64,000 bases of DNA from Pontivivens insulae (GTDB taxonomy: Bacteria > Pseudomonadota > Alphaproteobacteria > Rhodobacterales > Rhodobacteraceae). Under the pieces are notes generated by a model. It had not been told where the DNA came from, did not search any database, and was given only the letters and a program-made list of their open reading frames with translations. A program made the translations under genes and the position numbers. Positions 1 through 9,887 of this stretch are shown piece after piece (the first letter of the stretch is position 1; each line of letters begins with the position of its first letter). The stretch is taken from NCBI RefSeq assembly GCF_900302495.1, contig NZ_OMKW01000001.1, positions 372,001 to 436,000 on the forward strand, read 5' to 3'.

Positions 1-1
1 T

Positions 2-763
2 GGTCGCCCGGATTTCGAACGGTTCGTCGCCAGCCACTATGGCCCGGAAAGCCTGATCATCTCGGCAGCTGGCGCAGTTGACCACGACGAAATTGTCCGA
101 ATGGCCGAAGTCGCTTTCGGCCATCTGGTTCCGCGCAACCGCCCCGTACAGACACCTGCCGCGTTTGCGGGTGGAGAGCTTCGCGAAGTGAAGGCGCTTG
201 AGCAGGCCCACTTCACCTTTGCCCTCGAAACCTCTGGGTATCGAGCCGACGACATCTATGACAGCCAGGTCTACGCAACGGTTCTGGGCGGCGGAATGTC
301 CTCTCGCCTGTTCCAGGAAGCACGCGAGAAGCGCGGCTTGTGCTATACGATTTTCTCCCAACCCGGTGCATATGCCGACACCGGTATGCTGACCATCTAT
401 GCGGGCACCAGTGCAGAGCAGGTGGGCGAGCTGGCAGAGCTGACAGTCGACGAGCTGCGTCGCGCAACGTCGGATATGAGCGAGGCTGAAATCAGCCGGG
501 CCAAAGCACAGATGAAGGCGGGGCTGCTCATGGGCCTCGAAAGCCCGTCCAGCAGGGCAGAGCGGATGGCGCGCCTCTTGGCGATCTGGGACCGAATCCC
601 GACGCTGGAAGAGACGATCGAAAAGATCGACGCGGTGAATGCACGCTCTGTCATGGATCATGCCGGGCGAATTGCAGATGCCGGCCGGGTCGCAATGGCG
701 TCCTATGGGCCGGTGGAACGTTTGGCCCCGCTCGACGATCTGACCCACCGCCTCGCGGCTTAA
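2..763 (+). CDS. M16 family zinc metallopeptidase, 3' part (5' end outside window)
   Basis: The reading frame is open from base 2, so only the C-terminal part (about 253 residues) is present. It matches the second half of M16B (mitochondrial-processing-peptidase-like) peptidases: a beta-strand leading into ASHYGPES, the GGGMSSRLFQEAREKRG segment followed by LCY, and a final helical stretch ending near YGPVERL. The zinc-binding HxxEH would lie upstream of the window, so catalytic competence cannot be judged here. In this family the protein acts on small peptides or processed precursors. The stop is 3 bases before the next ATG, so the two genes are probably co-transcribed. Identity is confident at family level; the substrate is unknown. 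Confidence 0.88.
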   Translation, partial: GRPDFERFVASHYGPESLIISAAGAVDHDEIVRMAEVAFGHLVPRNRPVQTPAAFAGGELREVKALEQAHFTFALETSGYRADDIYDSQVYATVLGGGMSSRLFQEAREKRGLCYTIFSQPGAYADTGMLTIYAGTSAEQVGELAELTVDELRRATSDMSEAEISRAKAQMKAGLLMGLESPSSRAERMARLLAIWDRIPTLEETIEKIDAVNARSVMDHAGRIADAGRVAMASYGPVERLAPLDDLTHRLAA

Positions 764-766
764 GCC

Positions 767-1390
767 ATGTTCGGACTGGGTGCGAAACCGCGATTGGTTC
801 TGCATACCAAACGGCTCTACCTGCGCCCCCCAGTCATGGACGATCATCGTGACTGGGTGATCCTGCGCCGTGACGGAGCGGCCTTTCTCGATCCGTGGGA
901 GCCTGTCCGCTCTCGCGATCATCTCAGCGTTTCCGCGTTTCGCTCACGCGTCCGCCACGCGGCTCAGGCGATCAAGACCGACCGCGCCGTTCCGCTATTC
1001 CTGTTCGCGAGGGACGATGACCGGCTTCTGGGCGCAATCACGCTCGACAACATTCAGCGCGGCCCAGCACGCTATGCGACTGTTGGCTACTGGATTGGAG
1101 AGCCCTTCGCCCAGCAGGGCTACATGTCCGAGGCCCTTTCCGCCGTGGTCGACCACGCCCACCGCAAAATGGCGCTTGGTCGCGTTCAGGCCGGGTGCCT
1201 GCCAGAGAATAAGCCCTCACAGCGCTTGCTTGAAAAATGCGGATTTGCCTTCGAGGGCTATGCGCAAAGCTATCTGCAGATTGCAGGCCAGTGGCGGACC
1301 CATTGCATCTATGCCCATCTTGATGCGGAAAGGCGAAGTGCAGATCGTCTTCCGGGCAAACCCATCTCACCAGGTGAGCTGCTGGGTTAG
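767..1390 (+). CDS. GNAT family N-acetyltransferase, RimJ/RimL-like
   Basis: A 207-residue protein of usual length for RimJ/RimL-type acetyltransferases, which transfer acetyl from acetyl-CoA to N-terminal or side-chain amines. Seen: N-terminal LHTKRLYLRPP, the core strand YATVGYWIG, the acetyl-CoA pyrophosphate-binding loop around QQGYMSEAL (about residue 118), and the late NKPSQRLLEKCGF segment typical of this branch. It starts 3 bases after the peptidase stop (taagccATG), which supports a two-gene operon. RimJ proper acetylates ribosomal protein S5; that target is only inferred from resemblance. Confidence 0.85.
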   Translation: MFGLGAKPRLVLHTKRLYLRPPVMDDHRDWVILRRDGAAFLDPWEPVRSRDHLSVSAFRSRVRHAAQAIKTDRAVPLFLFARDDDRLLGAITLDNIQRGPARYATVGYWIGEPFAQQGYMSEALSAVVDHAHRKMALGRVQAGCLPENKPSQRLLEKCGFAFEGYAQSYLQIAGQWRTHCIYAHLDAERRSADRLPGKPISPGELLG

Positions 1391-1395
1391 GGGTT

Positions 1396-1426
1396 TGCTC
1401 CGGCCGCTAACGCAGCAGCCGGAGCA
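1396..1426. terminator. Hairpin between convergent genes
   Basis: Perfect 9-bp inverted repeat TGCTCCGGC / GCCGGAGCA with a 13-base loop, lying between the ends of the acetyltransferase (+) and the PhoX-type gene (-). There is no clear T-run on either side, so it may be a bidirectional stem-loop working with other factors rather than a full intrinsic terminator. Confidence 0.45.
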
Positions 1427-1436
1427 GATAGTGTGA

Positions 1437-3362
1437 TCACCCGATCAGAGCATTGTCGTCACGTTTGACCACGACGATGGAAGAGCGGGGGAGATTACCC
1501 TCACCATCGGGGAACGGTGCCGCAGGGTGCTGAATACCAACAAACATCGTGCGTCGATCTGCCGACCAGGTCAGACCGGTCACTTCCGAGCCGTTCGGAC
1601 CGGTCAGGAAGCGGCGAATCTCACCCGTCACCGGATCACCCGCAAGCATCTGGTTGTTGCCCATGCCCGCGAAATCGCCTTCGTTGTCATCATCGCCATC
1701 GGTCTGGATCCACAGCAGGCCGGAGCTGTCGATCTGCATCCCATCAGGGGAGTTGAACAGATTGCCCTCGTTGATATTCGCGGTTCCGGCATAGGGGCCT
1801 TCAGGGTGCACGGTCGGATTGCCCGCCATGACATAAAGGTCCCAATCGAACGTCGCGCGGCCATGATCGTCAGCATGCGGTTTCCAACGCACGATCTGAC
1901 CGTAGCGGTTGATCTCCCGCGGGTTCGGTGCGTTCGTGACCATCGCCTCACCGCCTGCGTTGGTACGCACAGAGCCATCGTCGTTCAGCGCGCCACGGCG
2001 CGAGTTGTTGGTCAGACAGCAATAAGCCTCGACCATCGTGGGGTTCACTGCAATCCACTCAGGCCGATCCATCGTGGTCGCGCCCACGGCAGAGGCCGCC
2101 ATACGGGTGAAGATCGAAATCTCTGCTTCCGTCATGCCTGTCGCCTGCGGGGTCAACGCCAGCCAGCTTCCGGTAAGGTCATCGTTGAACTTGGCCGCGA
2201 AGAGCTGACCCTTGGACAGCAACGTGGAGGTGTCGCCGCCCGGCACGTAGATATCCTCGGACACCCACTTATACATGAACTCCCCACGCTCATCGTCGCC
2301 CATATAGACAACGACACGTCCATCGGGGGCCAGGGCGTATGCGGCGTTCTCATGCTTGAAACGGCCAAGGGCGGTGTGCTTGATCGGCGTCGCATCCGGA
2401 TTCCACGGGTCGATCTCGACAATGTAGCCTGCGCGATGCGGCTCATTGGGGTTCTTCGACAGGTCGAAGCGCTCATCAAAGCCGTGATAGTTGTAGCGAC
2501 CCTCGCTTACGTCGGTCGGCACCCCATAACGCTGGAAGCCAGCGGCGGTCACCTCGTCGAGCGCCAACTCTTCGGTCGTGCCGAAATAGCCGTTGAAGTT
2601 CTCTTCGCAGGTCAGATAGGTGCCCCACGGCGTGCGGCCCGAACCACAGTTGTTGAACGTGCCCAGCGACTGGGTGCCGGTCGGATCAGCCGCGGTCTTG
2701 AGCAGGTCGTGACCTGCGGCAGGGCCGTCAATCATCATGGCAGAGCGGTGATGGATGCGGCGATTGTAGGGGCTGTCCACAACGACGGCCCAGCCGTCCT
2801 CACCCTCGGCCACCTCCATCACGGTCACGCCCTGGAAGTTCTGAAGGCGCGTGATGTCGTCGGCAGAGGCAGGCTTGCCGTCCTGCTCAGCCGGCAGGTT
2901 CACGCGAGTGTTCACATACTCGGAGTTCACGACCAACAGCTGTGTGCCGCCGCGATGGAAGAACTCCATCCCATCCGTGTTCTCACCAAACACACGGTCA
3001 GAGCCCTCGGTCGGAACACCGGACTGCATGTCGAATTCTGGCGCGTCCGAAAACAGCTTGTCACCCCAGCGCACCATCACGTCCCAGCTATAGCCCTCGG
3101 GCACATGAACGGTGCCGTCTGTCTGAGGGGCAAGCTGCTCGAACGCGAAACGGCTTGTTTGCGCGGCAAGCGCAGCCGCGCCGTTCAGCAATCCGGAGCC
3201 CATGACCGCGGCGCCGGACCCAAAGGCGAGAACGCCGCCCATGAAGCCACGGCGGGAAATCGCCTTCTCGACGACACGATCGAACTCCTGCTCGGTGGGA
3301 CGCGGAAACGCCTGCTCGTCCCAATCGTCGAAGCTCATATCGCTGATGTGATCTTTAACCAT
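1437..3362 (-). CDS. PhoX family (DUF839) alkaline phosphatase, Tat-exported
   Basis: A 641-residue protein. I chose the ATG at 3362 because it follows GAGAGAG at good spacing and begins a normal N-terminus; the frame stays open about 47 codons further up but that part looks non-coding. A twin-arginine signal (SRRGFMGG, RR at residues 37-38, then a hydrophobic alanine-rich stretch) indicates folded export to the periplasm. The body has the PhoX signature region NNCGSGRTPWGTYLTCEEN and several acidic segments suited to calcium binding. PhoX enzymes release phosphate from organic esters. Many DUF839 proteins carry the PhoX label without proof of activity, so the substrate is inferred. It ends convergent to the acetyltransferase and lies downstream of yqgE on the same strand. 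Confidence 0.87.
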   Translation of the reverse strand: MVKDHISDMSFDDWDEQAFPRPTEQEFDRVVEKAISRRGFMGGVLAFGSGAAVMGSGLLNGAAALAAQTSRFAFEQLAPQTDGTVHVPEGYSWDVMVRWGDKLFSDAPEFDMQSGVPTEGSDRVFGENTDGMEFFHRGGTQLLVVNSEYVNTRVNLPAEQDGKPASADDITRLQNFQGVTVMEVAEGEDGWAVVVDSPYNRRIHHRSAMMIDGPAAGHDLLKTAADPTGTQSLGTFNNCGSGRTPWGTYLTCEENFNGYFGTTEELALDEVTAAGFQRYGVPTDVSEGRYNYHGFDERFDLSKNPNEPHRAGYIVEIDPWNPDATPIKHTALGRFKHENAAYALAPDGRVVVYMGDDERGEFMYKWVSEDIYVPGGDTSTLLSKGQLFAAKFNDDLTGSWLALTPQATGMTEAEISIFTRMAASAVGATTMDRPEWIAVNPTMVEAYCCLTNNSRRGALNDDGSVRTNAGGEAMVTNAPNPREINRYGQIVRWKPHADDHGRATFDWDLYVMAGNPTVHPEGPYAGTANINEGNLFNSPDGMQIDSSGLLWIQTDGDDDNEGDFAGMGNNQMLAGDPVTGEIRRFLTGPNGSEVTGLTWSADRRTMFVGIQHPAAPFPDGEGNLPRSSIVVVKRDDNALIG

Positions 3363-3480
3363 TTCATCTCTCTCACGTTGCTGACCGGGATTTGACCCGT
3401 TTGGCTGGCAGCGTACGTAGCCTAGCCGGATGGCAGCTAGATTACAGCGAGACGACAGATTTATTACGCAGGCAGATTTT

Positions 3481-4059
3481 TCAGGCGCGCCCGACTGCAC
3501 CATTCAGATTGCTGGCACTGACCCCCAGTTGGGCAAGCGCCGCCGTCCAGACCTGTGCGCGGGGCGTGTCAAAGACCAATTCGGGCGTCGCATCACAGAC
3601 CAGCCACGCATTCTCGCGTAACTCACCCTCCAACTGCCCGGCATCCCAGCCAGATCGACCAAGGGCCAGTAGGCTTTTGCGGGGACCGCGCCCCTGTATA
3701 GTCGCCTCCAGCAATCCGATGTGACCAGTCATTGCAAAATCCTCCCCCACCTGAAGGGAGGATTTGTCCATCAGATGATCTGAGGAATGCAGAACGAACC
3801 CCCGCGTATGCTCAAGCGGACCACCGATCAGCACCGGGATCTCCGGCGCGCTTTCCTTGCGTGTGATGTTCAGTTGCGAGGCGAGATCACGGATATGCAC
3901 ACCGTTCGCGCGCTTGTTGATCACGAGGCCCATGGCCCCTTCATCAGAGTGGGTGCACATGAAGATGACCGACCCGCCGAAACGTGCGTCTTCCATCATC
4001 GGCGACGCGATGAGCAGCATGCCGTCCAGAAAAGGGGAGCGCTCGACAGTTTCAAACAT
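3481..4059 (-). CDS. YqgE/AlgH family protein
   Basis: A 192-residue protein of typical family length. Seen: the N-terminal LDGMLLIASPMM, the FGGSVIFMCTHSDEGAMGLVINK core, the GGPLEHTRGFVLH motif and the ALGRSGWDAGQLEGEL motif, all hallmarks of YqgE/AlgH. The family is cytosolic and of uncertain role; AlgH was first linked to alginate regulation, but many bacteria keep the gene without alginate. It is divergent from the DsbD-domain gene, with 94 bases between their starts. Confidence 0.92.
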   Translation of the reverse strand: MFETVERSPFLDGMLLIASPMMEDARFGGSVIFMCTHSDEGAMGLVINKRANGVHIRDLASQLNITRKESAPEIPVLIGGPLEHTRGFVLHSSDHLMDKSSLQVGEDFAMTGHIGLLEATIQGRGPRKSLLALGRSGWDAGQLEGELRENAWLVCDATPELVFDTPRAQVWTAALAQLGVSASNLNGAVGRA

Positions 4060-4153
4060 AAACGGCTACCTATTGCTCGGCAGAGTGCTTTCAAGTTGCT
4101 TAGTCTCGCACTCGTGATTTCTCAATATCGAACTCAGCCGCCATGTATGGGGC

Positions 4154-4969
4154 ATGATGAATAACAAACCCGTATCCGCACTGCTTCGTTCCGCCTTGGT
4201 ACTTTCGTGTCTTGGCATGACTGCCCTGCCCTCCCTTGCGCAGGACCACAGCCGTGTCAGCCTTCTGCCCGGGCGCATGATGGAGGATGGTCGATATCTG
4301 GCCGGGGTGCGCATCGAACTGGCCCAGGGATGGAAGACCTACTGGCGTGCACCGGGCAGCGGCGGAATCCCTCCTCAATTCGATTGGAACGGGTCGCAAA
4401 ACCTCGTCGAAGTAGAGACCAAGTGGCCAACGCCGACCGTATTTGAAACCTATGGCATGCGGTCGATAGGCTATGATCGCGATGTAATCTTCCCGGTTCT
4501 GTTGGCACCAGCTCACACCAACGGTCCGATGGAGCTGCAACTGACGCTCGATTACGGCGTGTGCTCGGACATCTGCATCCCGGCGCGCGCCACCATTAGC
4601 GGACAGGTTGAACTCTCCCGCGATCTGACGGCACCACAATTGGAAGCAGCGCTTTCATCGCGCGCCCGCATTGCTGCCGAACACGGGATCACGGCGGATT
4701 GCCACCTGGCACCGGGTGAGGGCGTCGGTGTCTGGCAGCTCTCGGCAGAGGTTCACGGACACGCAGAACGTGATGCGCCGATTGCGGTCGTCGAAATTCC
4801 CAACCCCGACCTTTGGGTGCACGACCCGCAGGTGACAGCGGGTGCGCCAATGATCCTGACCGCGGGGATGGATTGGTTTGGCGCCGGGGCCTTTTCAGCC
4901 TCCCGCGATGATATCCGCATCACACTTTTGCCCGAAGGCGAACGCGCCATCGAGATTCAGGGCTGCTGA
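4154..4969 (+). CDS. Exported protein with DsbD N-terminal (alpha) domain
   Basis: A 271-residue protein with a signal peptide (about residues 1-30, ending PSLAQ). The rest resembles the N-terminal periplasmic domain of the thiol:disulfide interchange protein DsbD: WKTYWRAPGSGG, the long immunoglobulin-like beta region, and a cysteine pair in DYGVCSDICIP (Cys137 and Cys141), where DsbD keeps its two redox cysteines. The membrane and thioredoxin domains of full DsbD are absent, and the gene ends only 3 bases from the convergent RND pump gene. Likely role: accepting electrons in the periplasm for reduction of cytochrome c or disulfides; partner unknown. A last cysteine is the C-terminal residue. 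ATG at 4154 or 4157 are both possible. Confidence 0.85.
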   Translation: MMNNKPVSALLRSALVLSCLGMTALPSLAQDHSRVSLLPGRMMEDGRYLAGVRIELAQGWKTYWRAPGSGGIPPQFDWNGSQNLVEVETKWPTPTVFETYGMRSIGYDRDVIFPVLLAPAHTNGPMELQLTLDYGVCSDICIPARATISGQVELSRDLTAPQLEAALSSRARIAAEHGITADCHLAPGEGVGVWQLSAEVHGHAERDAPIAVVEIPNPDLWVHDPQVTAGAPMILTAGMDWFGAGAFSASRDDIRITLLPEGERAIEIQGC

Positions 4970-4972
4970 TCC

Positions 4973-7900
4973 CTATTCCGCCGCTATTATGCTCCTGCTG
5001 CGCCCGATCACCGCAATCGTCGTCGCCGCCAAGGTGTAGAGCACCAAAAGCGCAACAGCCAATCCACCGATCAGTTCAAGCATGCCGCGATCCTGCAGGA
5101 TCGGCGGCAGATCCGTGTCGGGCAGCACGCTCAGCGCGACTGTGCCGATGGTCAGGGCAAGCGTTGCCACGGCGCTAAACCACACAACAGCCGTCACCCG
5201 TCCCGGCATGTGGCGCGCCTTCAGCGCCCGGCGGGTGGAGCGCGTCAGACGTCCCACATCCCGCTGAACCCCGATGATGGCCGGAACGATCAGCAAAACG
5301 ACAAACATTCCGACAGCCAACCCATAGGCCAGCGTGATGACTGTGGGCTTCAGAAATTGCGCTTGCAGACTGGTCTCGAACAACAACGGTGTAAGCCCCA
5401 GTACCGTGGTCAGCGTTGTCAACAGAACCGGACGCAGACGGTCAGTGACCGCATCGATCAGCGCCGGTTTCAACCCACGCGTCTTGGCATATTCGTCGAT
5501 TGTGGTGATCAGAACGATCGAGTCATTGATGATGATCCCGGTCATGCCGAGCAGCCCAACAACAGTGAACAGCGATAAGGGCACATCCCATTGAGCGTGC
5601 CCCCATATCGTCCCAATCAAGCCGAACGGAATGATGACCATGACAGCCAGAGGTCGCAGCCAGCTCGAAAATATCCAGCACAGCGTCAGGTAAATGCCCA
5701 GCAGGCACAGCATGAAGCCGATCATCGCGTCGTTCAGGAAGTCACGCTCCTGTTCAGCCAAACCGGTGATCAGATATTCGACGCCAAATTGCGCCGCAAT
5801 TTGCGGCACGATCTCATCTTCCAACAGGGCAGTGACTTCCGCCGCGCGGCCAGGATCATCCTCGCTCAGTTGCCCACTGACGGTGATGACCCGCAGGCCG
5901 TTCTCTCGTAGAACCGTGGAAAAGCCCAGACGTTCCTGCACACTTACAATCTCGCTCAACGGAACCCACGTGCCCGCGGGTGACTGCAACCGTGCGGTCG
6001 AAATGAAGTCTGCGGTCAATTCACTATCAGGCAAAGCCACCGTGATCGTGCCCGTGCGCACCCCAACCGGGAAACGGGCTGCCTCGATGCCGCCCAATCG
6101 CTGGCGCAGAACCTGACCAATTCCCTCTGTGGTGAACCCAAGCGCCGCCCCGCGCGGGGTCAGATCCAGAATGAACTCGGTCTTGTCATAGGGCAGGTTG
6201 TCCTCGACGGCAGATATGACCTCGAAATCCTGCACCGCAGCCTGGAACGCACCAGACGCTGCTTTCAGCACCTCAGCCTCGGCCCCGGTAAATTGAACCG
6301 ACAGACCATCACCGCCCGGTCCGCTGCCCCAAGTGCGGAAGCTGAGCGTCTCCAGCTTGGGGTGGCGGCGAATTTCCTCCTCGATCATCCCCTGCAACTC
6401 GCGTGAGGAGTAGGGGCGCAAGTCTGCATCAATGATCTCGATGGCAATCGCGCCAAGCTGGTCCCGGTCTTTCTGATCAGACCCGGAAATCGCGCGTCCG
6501 GCATTTCCACCAATCTGCGCCAGCGCAAAGACGATAGGATTGGTTCCGTGCTCCGCCTCCAGCCGCGCACCGACCGTCGTAACCGCACGCTGCAACTCAG
6601 CGACCATCACCTCGGTTTCGTCGCGCGTCGTCCCGGTCATCATCGCGATGTTGCCGGTTAGTTCCGACTGTTCGGGTGCATTGAAGAAGCGCCACGTGAC
6701 CTCGCCCGAGTAGAATAGAGATATCGACCACAGCAGCGTTCCGACAGCGCCCGCAATCACAGGATAGCGCAGGGCAAAGACCACACGCATGAAGGGCCGG
6801 AACAACACCCGCTTAAACCAGTCGAAACCCTTGTTGAAAAAATGCGATGGCAGATCGTACCACGCCACCTTCGTGCGGGACTGCTTCGAGAGCGCATGAC
6901 GCATATGCGCAGGCAGTATCAGGAAGCACTCCACCAGCGACGCGGCCAGAACCACGGCCACCGTGAACGGAATGTCAGCGATCAAGCTGCCAAACCGCCC
7001 GCCAACGGTGGTCAGTGCGGCAAAGGCGATGATTGTGGTGATCGTTGCCGACAAGACCGGCAGGCTCATCCGCTTCGCCGCGTTGGTTGCAGCTTCCGAT
7101 GCGCTTTCGCCCAAATACCGATAGCGATAGTCGGCATGTTCCCCCACCACGATGGCGTCATCCACGACGATTCCCAGACAGATGATCAGCGCAAACAATG
7201 AGATCATGTTGATCGTGATTCCGAAGGCAAACATCAGCGCGATGGTCGCGATCATCGCCACCGGTATGCCCGCCGCCACCCAGAACGCCGTGCGGGCCGA
7301 TAGGAACAGGAACAAAAGCCCGACAACGAGGGCGAGGCCAATCAGGCCATTCTCGATCAAAAGGTCGAGGCGACCGGAAATCGCCTCTGCGCGCGTATTG
7401 GTCAGAACGATCTCAACACCTTCGGGCAGCCCCTCGCCCATTTCAGCGGCCACCGCTTCAACAGCGGCCTGCATATCGATGGCATCGCCGGTGTCCGCCC
7501 GGTCCACACGAATCTGCACAGCCGGGTTCCCGCCGACGCGGAAAGCTTGAGCACGATCCGTATTTTCATCCGTCAGTGTCGCAACATCGCGCACCAACAG
7601 CAGCGAACCGTCAGGGTTCGTGCGCACCCGAATCTCACCGACATCTTCGATGGACCGACGCTCTACCCCTGTTCGCAGTCTTGCGGCACCGCCCGCCACC
7701 TCACCGGCCGGGTCCGTATCTGACGCCGCACTGATCGCCCGCGCAATTTCCGAGAGCGTCGTGTCATTGCGGACCAGATCAGCCTCTTGCACGGTCACCA
7801 GCAGACTGGGGGCGGCGATGCCGTTGACGGTTGTACGCGTGATACCTTCACGGAACAGACGCGCGATCATCTCGTCGGCATAGCGGGCGAGCTGGTCAAT

Positions 7901-8332
7901 CTCGACCGGCCCCGTAATCACCACATTCGTCACGCGATCCCGCCACTGTCCCCGACGGATCACCGGATCGTCCGCACCATCGGGCAAAGTCGTCACCGTC
8001 CCGATGGCGGTTTCCACATCCGCCGCCGCACGGGCCATGTCCCAGCCCGGCTCGAACTCCATGCGGATATTGCCGCCACCCTCTCGCGCAGTGGCAGAAG
8101 TTCCGATCACCCCCTCAACAGCCAGCAAGACCGGATCGAGGGGCGCAATCACACCATCATCCACATCTTCGGGTCCGGCCCCCTCCCAATTCACAGAAAC
8201 CGAAACACTGTCCACAACCACATCGGGAAAGAACTGCGAGCGGATCTGGCTAAGCGAGGCAACGCCCAGCGCCAGCATGACAACCAGTAAGAGGTTCGCG
8301 GCGGTGCGGTGCTGAACAAAGTAGCGCAGCAT
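4973..8332 (-). CDS. RND efflux pump, inner membrane permease (HAE1/AcrB type)
   Basis: A 1119-residue inner membrane proton-driven exporter, of usual or slightly long size. Seen: the N-terminal membrane helix after MLRYFVQHRTAANLL, the periplasmic porter region, the helix with LGIVVDDAIVVGEH carrying the paired aspartates of the proton relay, and the symmetric second-half helix GLLGMTGIIINDSIVL. Two pseudo-repeats of six membrane helices with two large periplasmic loops can be traced. It is coupled to its adaptor gene (3-base gap). No outer membrane factor is encoded nearby, so a TolC-like protein elsewhere is implied. The sequence resembles the alphaproteobacterial branch close to AcrB/VexF; substrates cannot be predicted. 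Confidence 0.93.
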   Translation of the reverse strand: MLRYFVQHRTAANLLLVVMLALGVASLSQIRSQFFPDVVVDSVSVSVNWEGAGPEDVDDGVIAPLDPVLLAVEGVIGTSATAREGGGNIRMEFEPGWDMARAAADVETAIGTVTTLPDGADDPVIRRGQWRDRVTNVVITGPVEIDQLARYADEMIARLFREGITRTTVNGIAAPSLLVTVQEADLVRNDTTLSEIARAISAASDTDPAGEVAGGAARLRTGVERRSIEDVGEIRVRTNPDGSLLLVRDVATLTDENTDRAQAFRVGGNPAVQIRVDRADTGDAIDMQAAVEAVAAEMGEGLPEGVEIVLTNTRAEAISGRLDLLIENGLIGLALVVGLLFLFLSARTAFWVAAGIPVAMIATIALMFAFGITINMISLFALIICLGIVVDDAIVVGEHADYRYRYLGESASEAATNAAKRMSLPVLSATITTIIAFAALTTVGGRFGSLIADIPFTVAVVLAASLVECFLILPAHMRHALSKQSRTKVAWYDLPSHFFNKGFDWFKRVLFRPFMRVVFALRYPVIAGAVGTLLWSISLFYSGEVTWRFFNAPEQSELTGNIAMMTGTTRDETEVMVAELQRAVTTVGARLEAEHGTNPIVFALAQIGGNAGRAISGSDQKDRDQLGAIAIEIIDADLRPYSSRELQGMIEEEIRRHPKLETLSFRTWGSGPGGDGLSVQFTGAEAEVLKAASGAFQAAVQDFEVISAVEDNLPYDKTEFILDLTPRGAALGFTTEGIGQVLRQRLGGIEAARFPVGVRTGTITVALPDSELTADFISTARLQSPAGTWVPLSEIVSVQERLGFSTVLRENGLRVITVSGQLSEDDPGRAAEVTALLEDEIVPQIAAQFGVEYLITGLAEQERDFLNDAMIGFMLCLLGIYLTLCWIFSSWLRPLAVMVIIPFGLIGTIWGHAQWDVPLSLFTVVGLLGMTGIIINDSIVLITTIDEYAKTRGLKPALIDAVTDRLRPVLLTTLTTVLGLTPLLFETSLQAQFLKPTVITLAYGLAVGMFVVLLIVPAIIGVQRDVGRLTRSTRRALKARHMPGRVTAVVWFSAVATLALTIGTVALSVLPDTDLPPILQDRGMLELIGGLAVALLVLYTLAATTIAVIGRSRSIIAAE

Positions 8333-8335
8333 GAC

Positions 8336-9871
8336 CTACCCTCCCATCCGGCCTTCAAGGCGTGTCACCACGCTTTCGGGAACTTCTTCTTCCTCAAGCT
8401 GGCTGATCACCCGCGCACGCGCGGCTTCGGGCATGCGGTTGTTGGCCTCTACAAAGGCGATCAAACGCTGCCGCCGGTCAGGGTCGAGCGTGATCATGAC
8501 TTCTGCCTGAACGTCCATCGCGCCACCGTCACGCGGTTGCTCGATGGGATCGATCAGCACGCCAGCGCCCAGCTGTGGCCGCAGCTCGACGACATATCGC
8601 ATGCCCGTCCGGGCACCGGCGACGATCACATCGTCGCCTTGCCGCCGCGCGATCCGCACATCAATAGCCCGCAAACGGTTCTCTTCCCCGGCGATCAACA
8701 TCCGCCCATCGCCACTGACCGCCGTTGCCGGAACCGTCGCCACATCCGTCAACATCGGCTCAACGATCCGAACCTCAACAAAATCACCCGGACGGAAGAG
8801 ATCAGCCCCCCCTTCGGCCAGACGCGCAAAGATGCGCCGACCCGTCGTTCCCTCGCCAACAACCGCATCTGAACGCTCGATCACGCCGGTAGTTTCGAAC
8901 GGGATTCCATCCAGGTCGAGCGAGAGGCCAATCTCAAGCGGTTGCAACTCACCGCGCGCATTCAACAGACGCGCATATTGCGCATTGGTCACTTGAAACG
9001 CGACCTCCAACGCATCGGGGTCGACCAGCACTGCAAGCTGCTCATTCGCGTTGATCCGACGACCTTGGACTGCGGATACCGAACTCAACCGGCCCGAGAA
9101 AGGGGCGACCGTACGGGTTTCATCCAGATCGCGCTGCGCCTCGGTCACGGCAAGCTCGGCCCGCGCAAGGGCAATCTCTGCCCGGCTGATAGCGCTCTCG
9201 CTCGACAGGATTGCCTGCCTGCGCGCGAGAACCGTCTGCTCTGCCTGCGAAAAGCTCAGCTCCGCCTGCTCCGTCGCGGCAGACGTGCCGACACCACGCC
9301 CCTCAAGATCGCGCTGCCGCTCCAACGCCGCCTCACGCAAGGCGCGTTGCCCCTCCGCCGCCGTAAGCTCATCCTGTCCCAGCGCCAGCCCCGCACGGGC
9401 GTCACGCAAGTTTGCCTCAGCTTCCAACTGCTCGGTCTCTGCCCGGATCAGCGCGGCCTCCGCGTCGAGCGGGTCGATCTCAAACAGCAACTCACCCTCA
9501 GCGACGGCCGCACCGTTGCGGAAGTTGTCCGCAAGACGCGTCACAACCCCACCGATCCCGGCACGCAGCTCAAGCGTGCGAGCACTCTCAATCTCTCCAT
9601 AAGTCTGGATCACCGGAAAGGCGTCGCCATTCTCGATCACGGCGATCACAGCAGGGATTGCCCGCTCCCCACCACCGCCACCGCGCGGCCAACCGCCGCC
9701 ACCGCCCCCTTCAGACCGGGCCTGCATAAGCGTGTAGCCGCCAACGCCAAGGGCCGCTGCCGTCAGCGCAAGAACAAATAAGCCGAAAAATCCACGTAGG
9801 ATGAAACGCATAAGAAGGCTCCGATACTCCGCCGGTACATCTGATACGCGGGCCGAAGCGGATTCCGTCAC
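8336..9871 (-). CDS. RND efflux periplasmic adaptor subunit (HlyD/MFP family)
   Basis: A 511-residue membrane-fusion protein that links the RND permease to an outer membrane channel. Seen: one membrane anchor (about residues 25-48), a strikingly glycine-rich linker (two runs of 5-6 Gly around a WPR), a lipoyl-like half motif near LRAGIGGVVTRL, a long alpha-hairpin rich in Glu/Ala/Gln, the second lipoyl half with TVAPFSGRLSSV, and a beta-barrel. The start at 9871 lies 16 bases after moaB; an internal Met at residue 21 (position 9811), just before the membrane helix, is an alternative. Same operon as the pump. Confidence 0.9.
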   Translation of the reverse strand: MTESASARVSDVPAEYRSLLMRFILRGFFGLFVLALTAAALGVGGYTLMQARSEGGGGGGWPRGGGGGERAIPAVIAVIENGDAFPVIQTYGEIESARTLELRAGIGGVVTRLADNFRNGAAVAEGELLFEIDPLDAEAALIRAETEQLEAEANLRDARAGLALGQDELTAAEGQRALREAALERQRDLEGRGVGTSAATEQAELSFSQAEQTVLARRQAILSSESAISRAEIALARAELAVTEAQRDLDETRTVAPFSGRLSSVSAVQGRRINANEQLAVLVDPDALEVAFQVTNAQYARLLNARGELQPLEIGLSLDLDGIPFETTGVIERSDAVVGEGTTGRRIFARLAEGGADLFRPGDFVEVRIVEPMLTDVATVPATAVSGDGRMLIAGEENRLRAIDVRIARRQGDDVIVAGARTGMRYVVELRPQLGAGVLIDPIEQPRDGGAMDVQAEVMITLDPDRRQRLIAFVEANNRMPEAARARVISQLEEEEVPESVVTRLEGRMGG

Positions 9872-9887
9872 TTTCCGTGCGAAAAAG

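Noticed and set aside
1527-3395. Long plus-strand frame of over 600 codons opposite the PhoX-type gene
   Set aside because: It mirrors a clear coding gene, has no recognisable domain and is rich in His/Arg/Val, as expected for an antisense frame in high-GC DNA.
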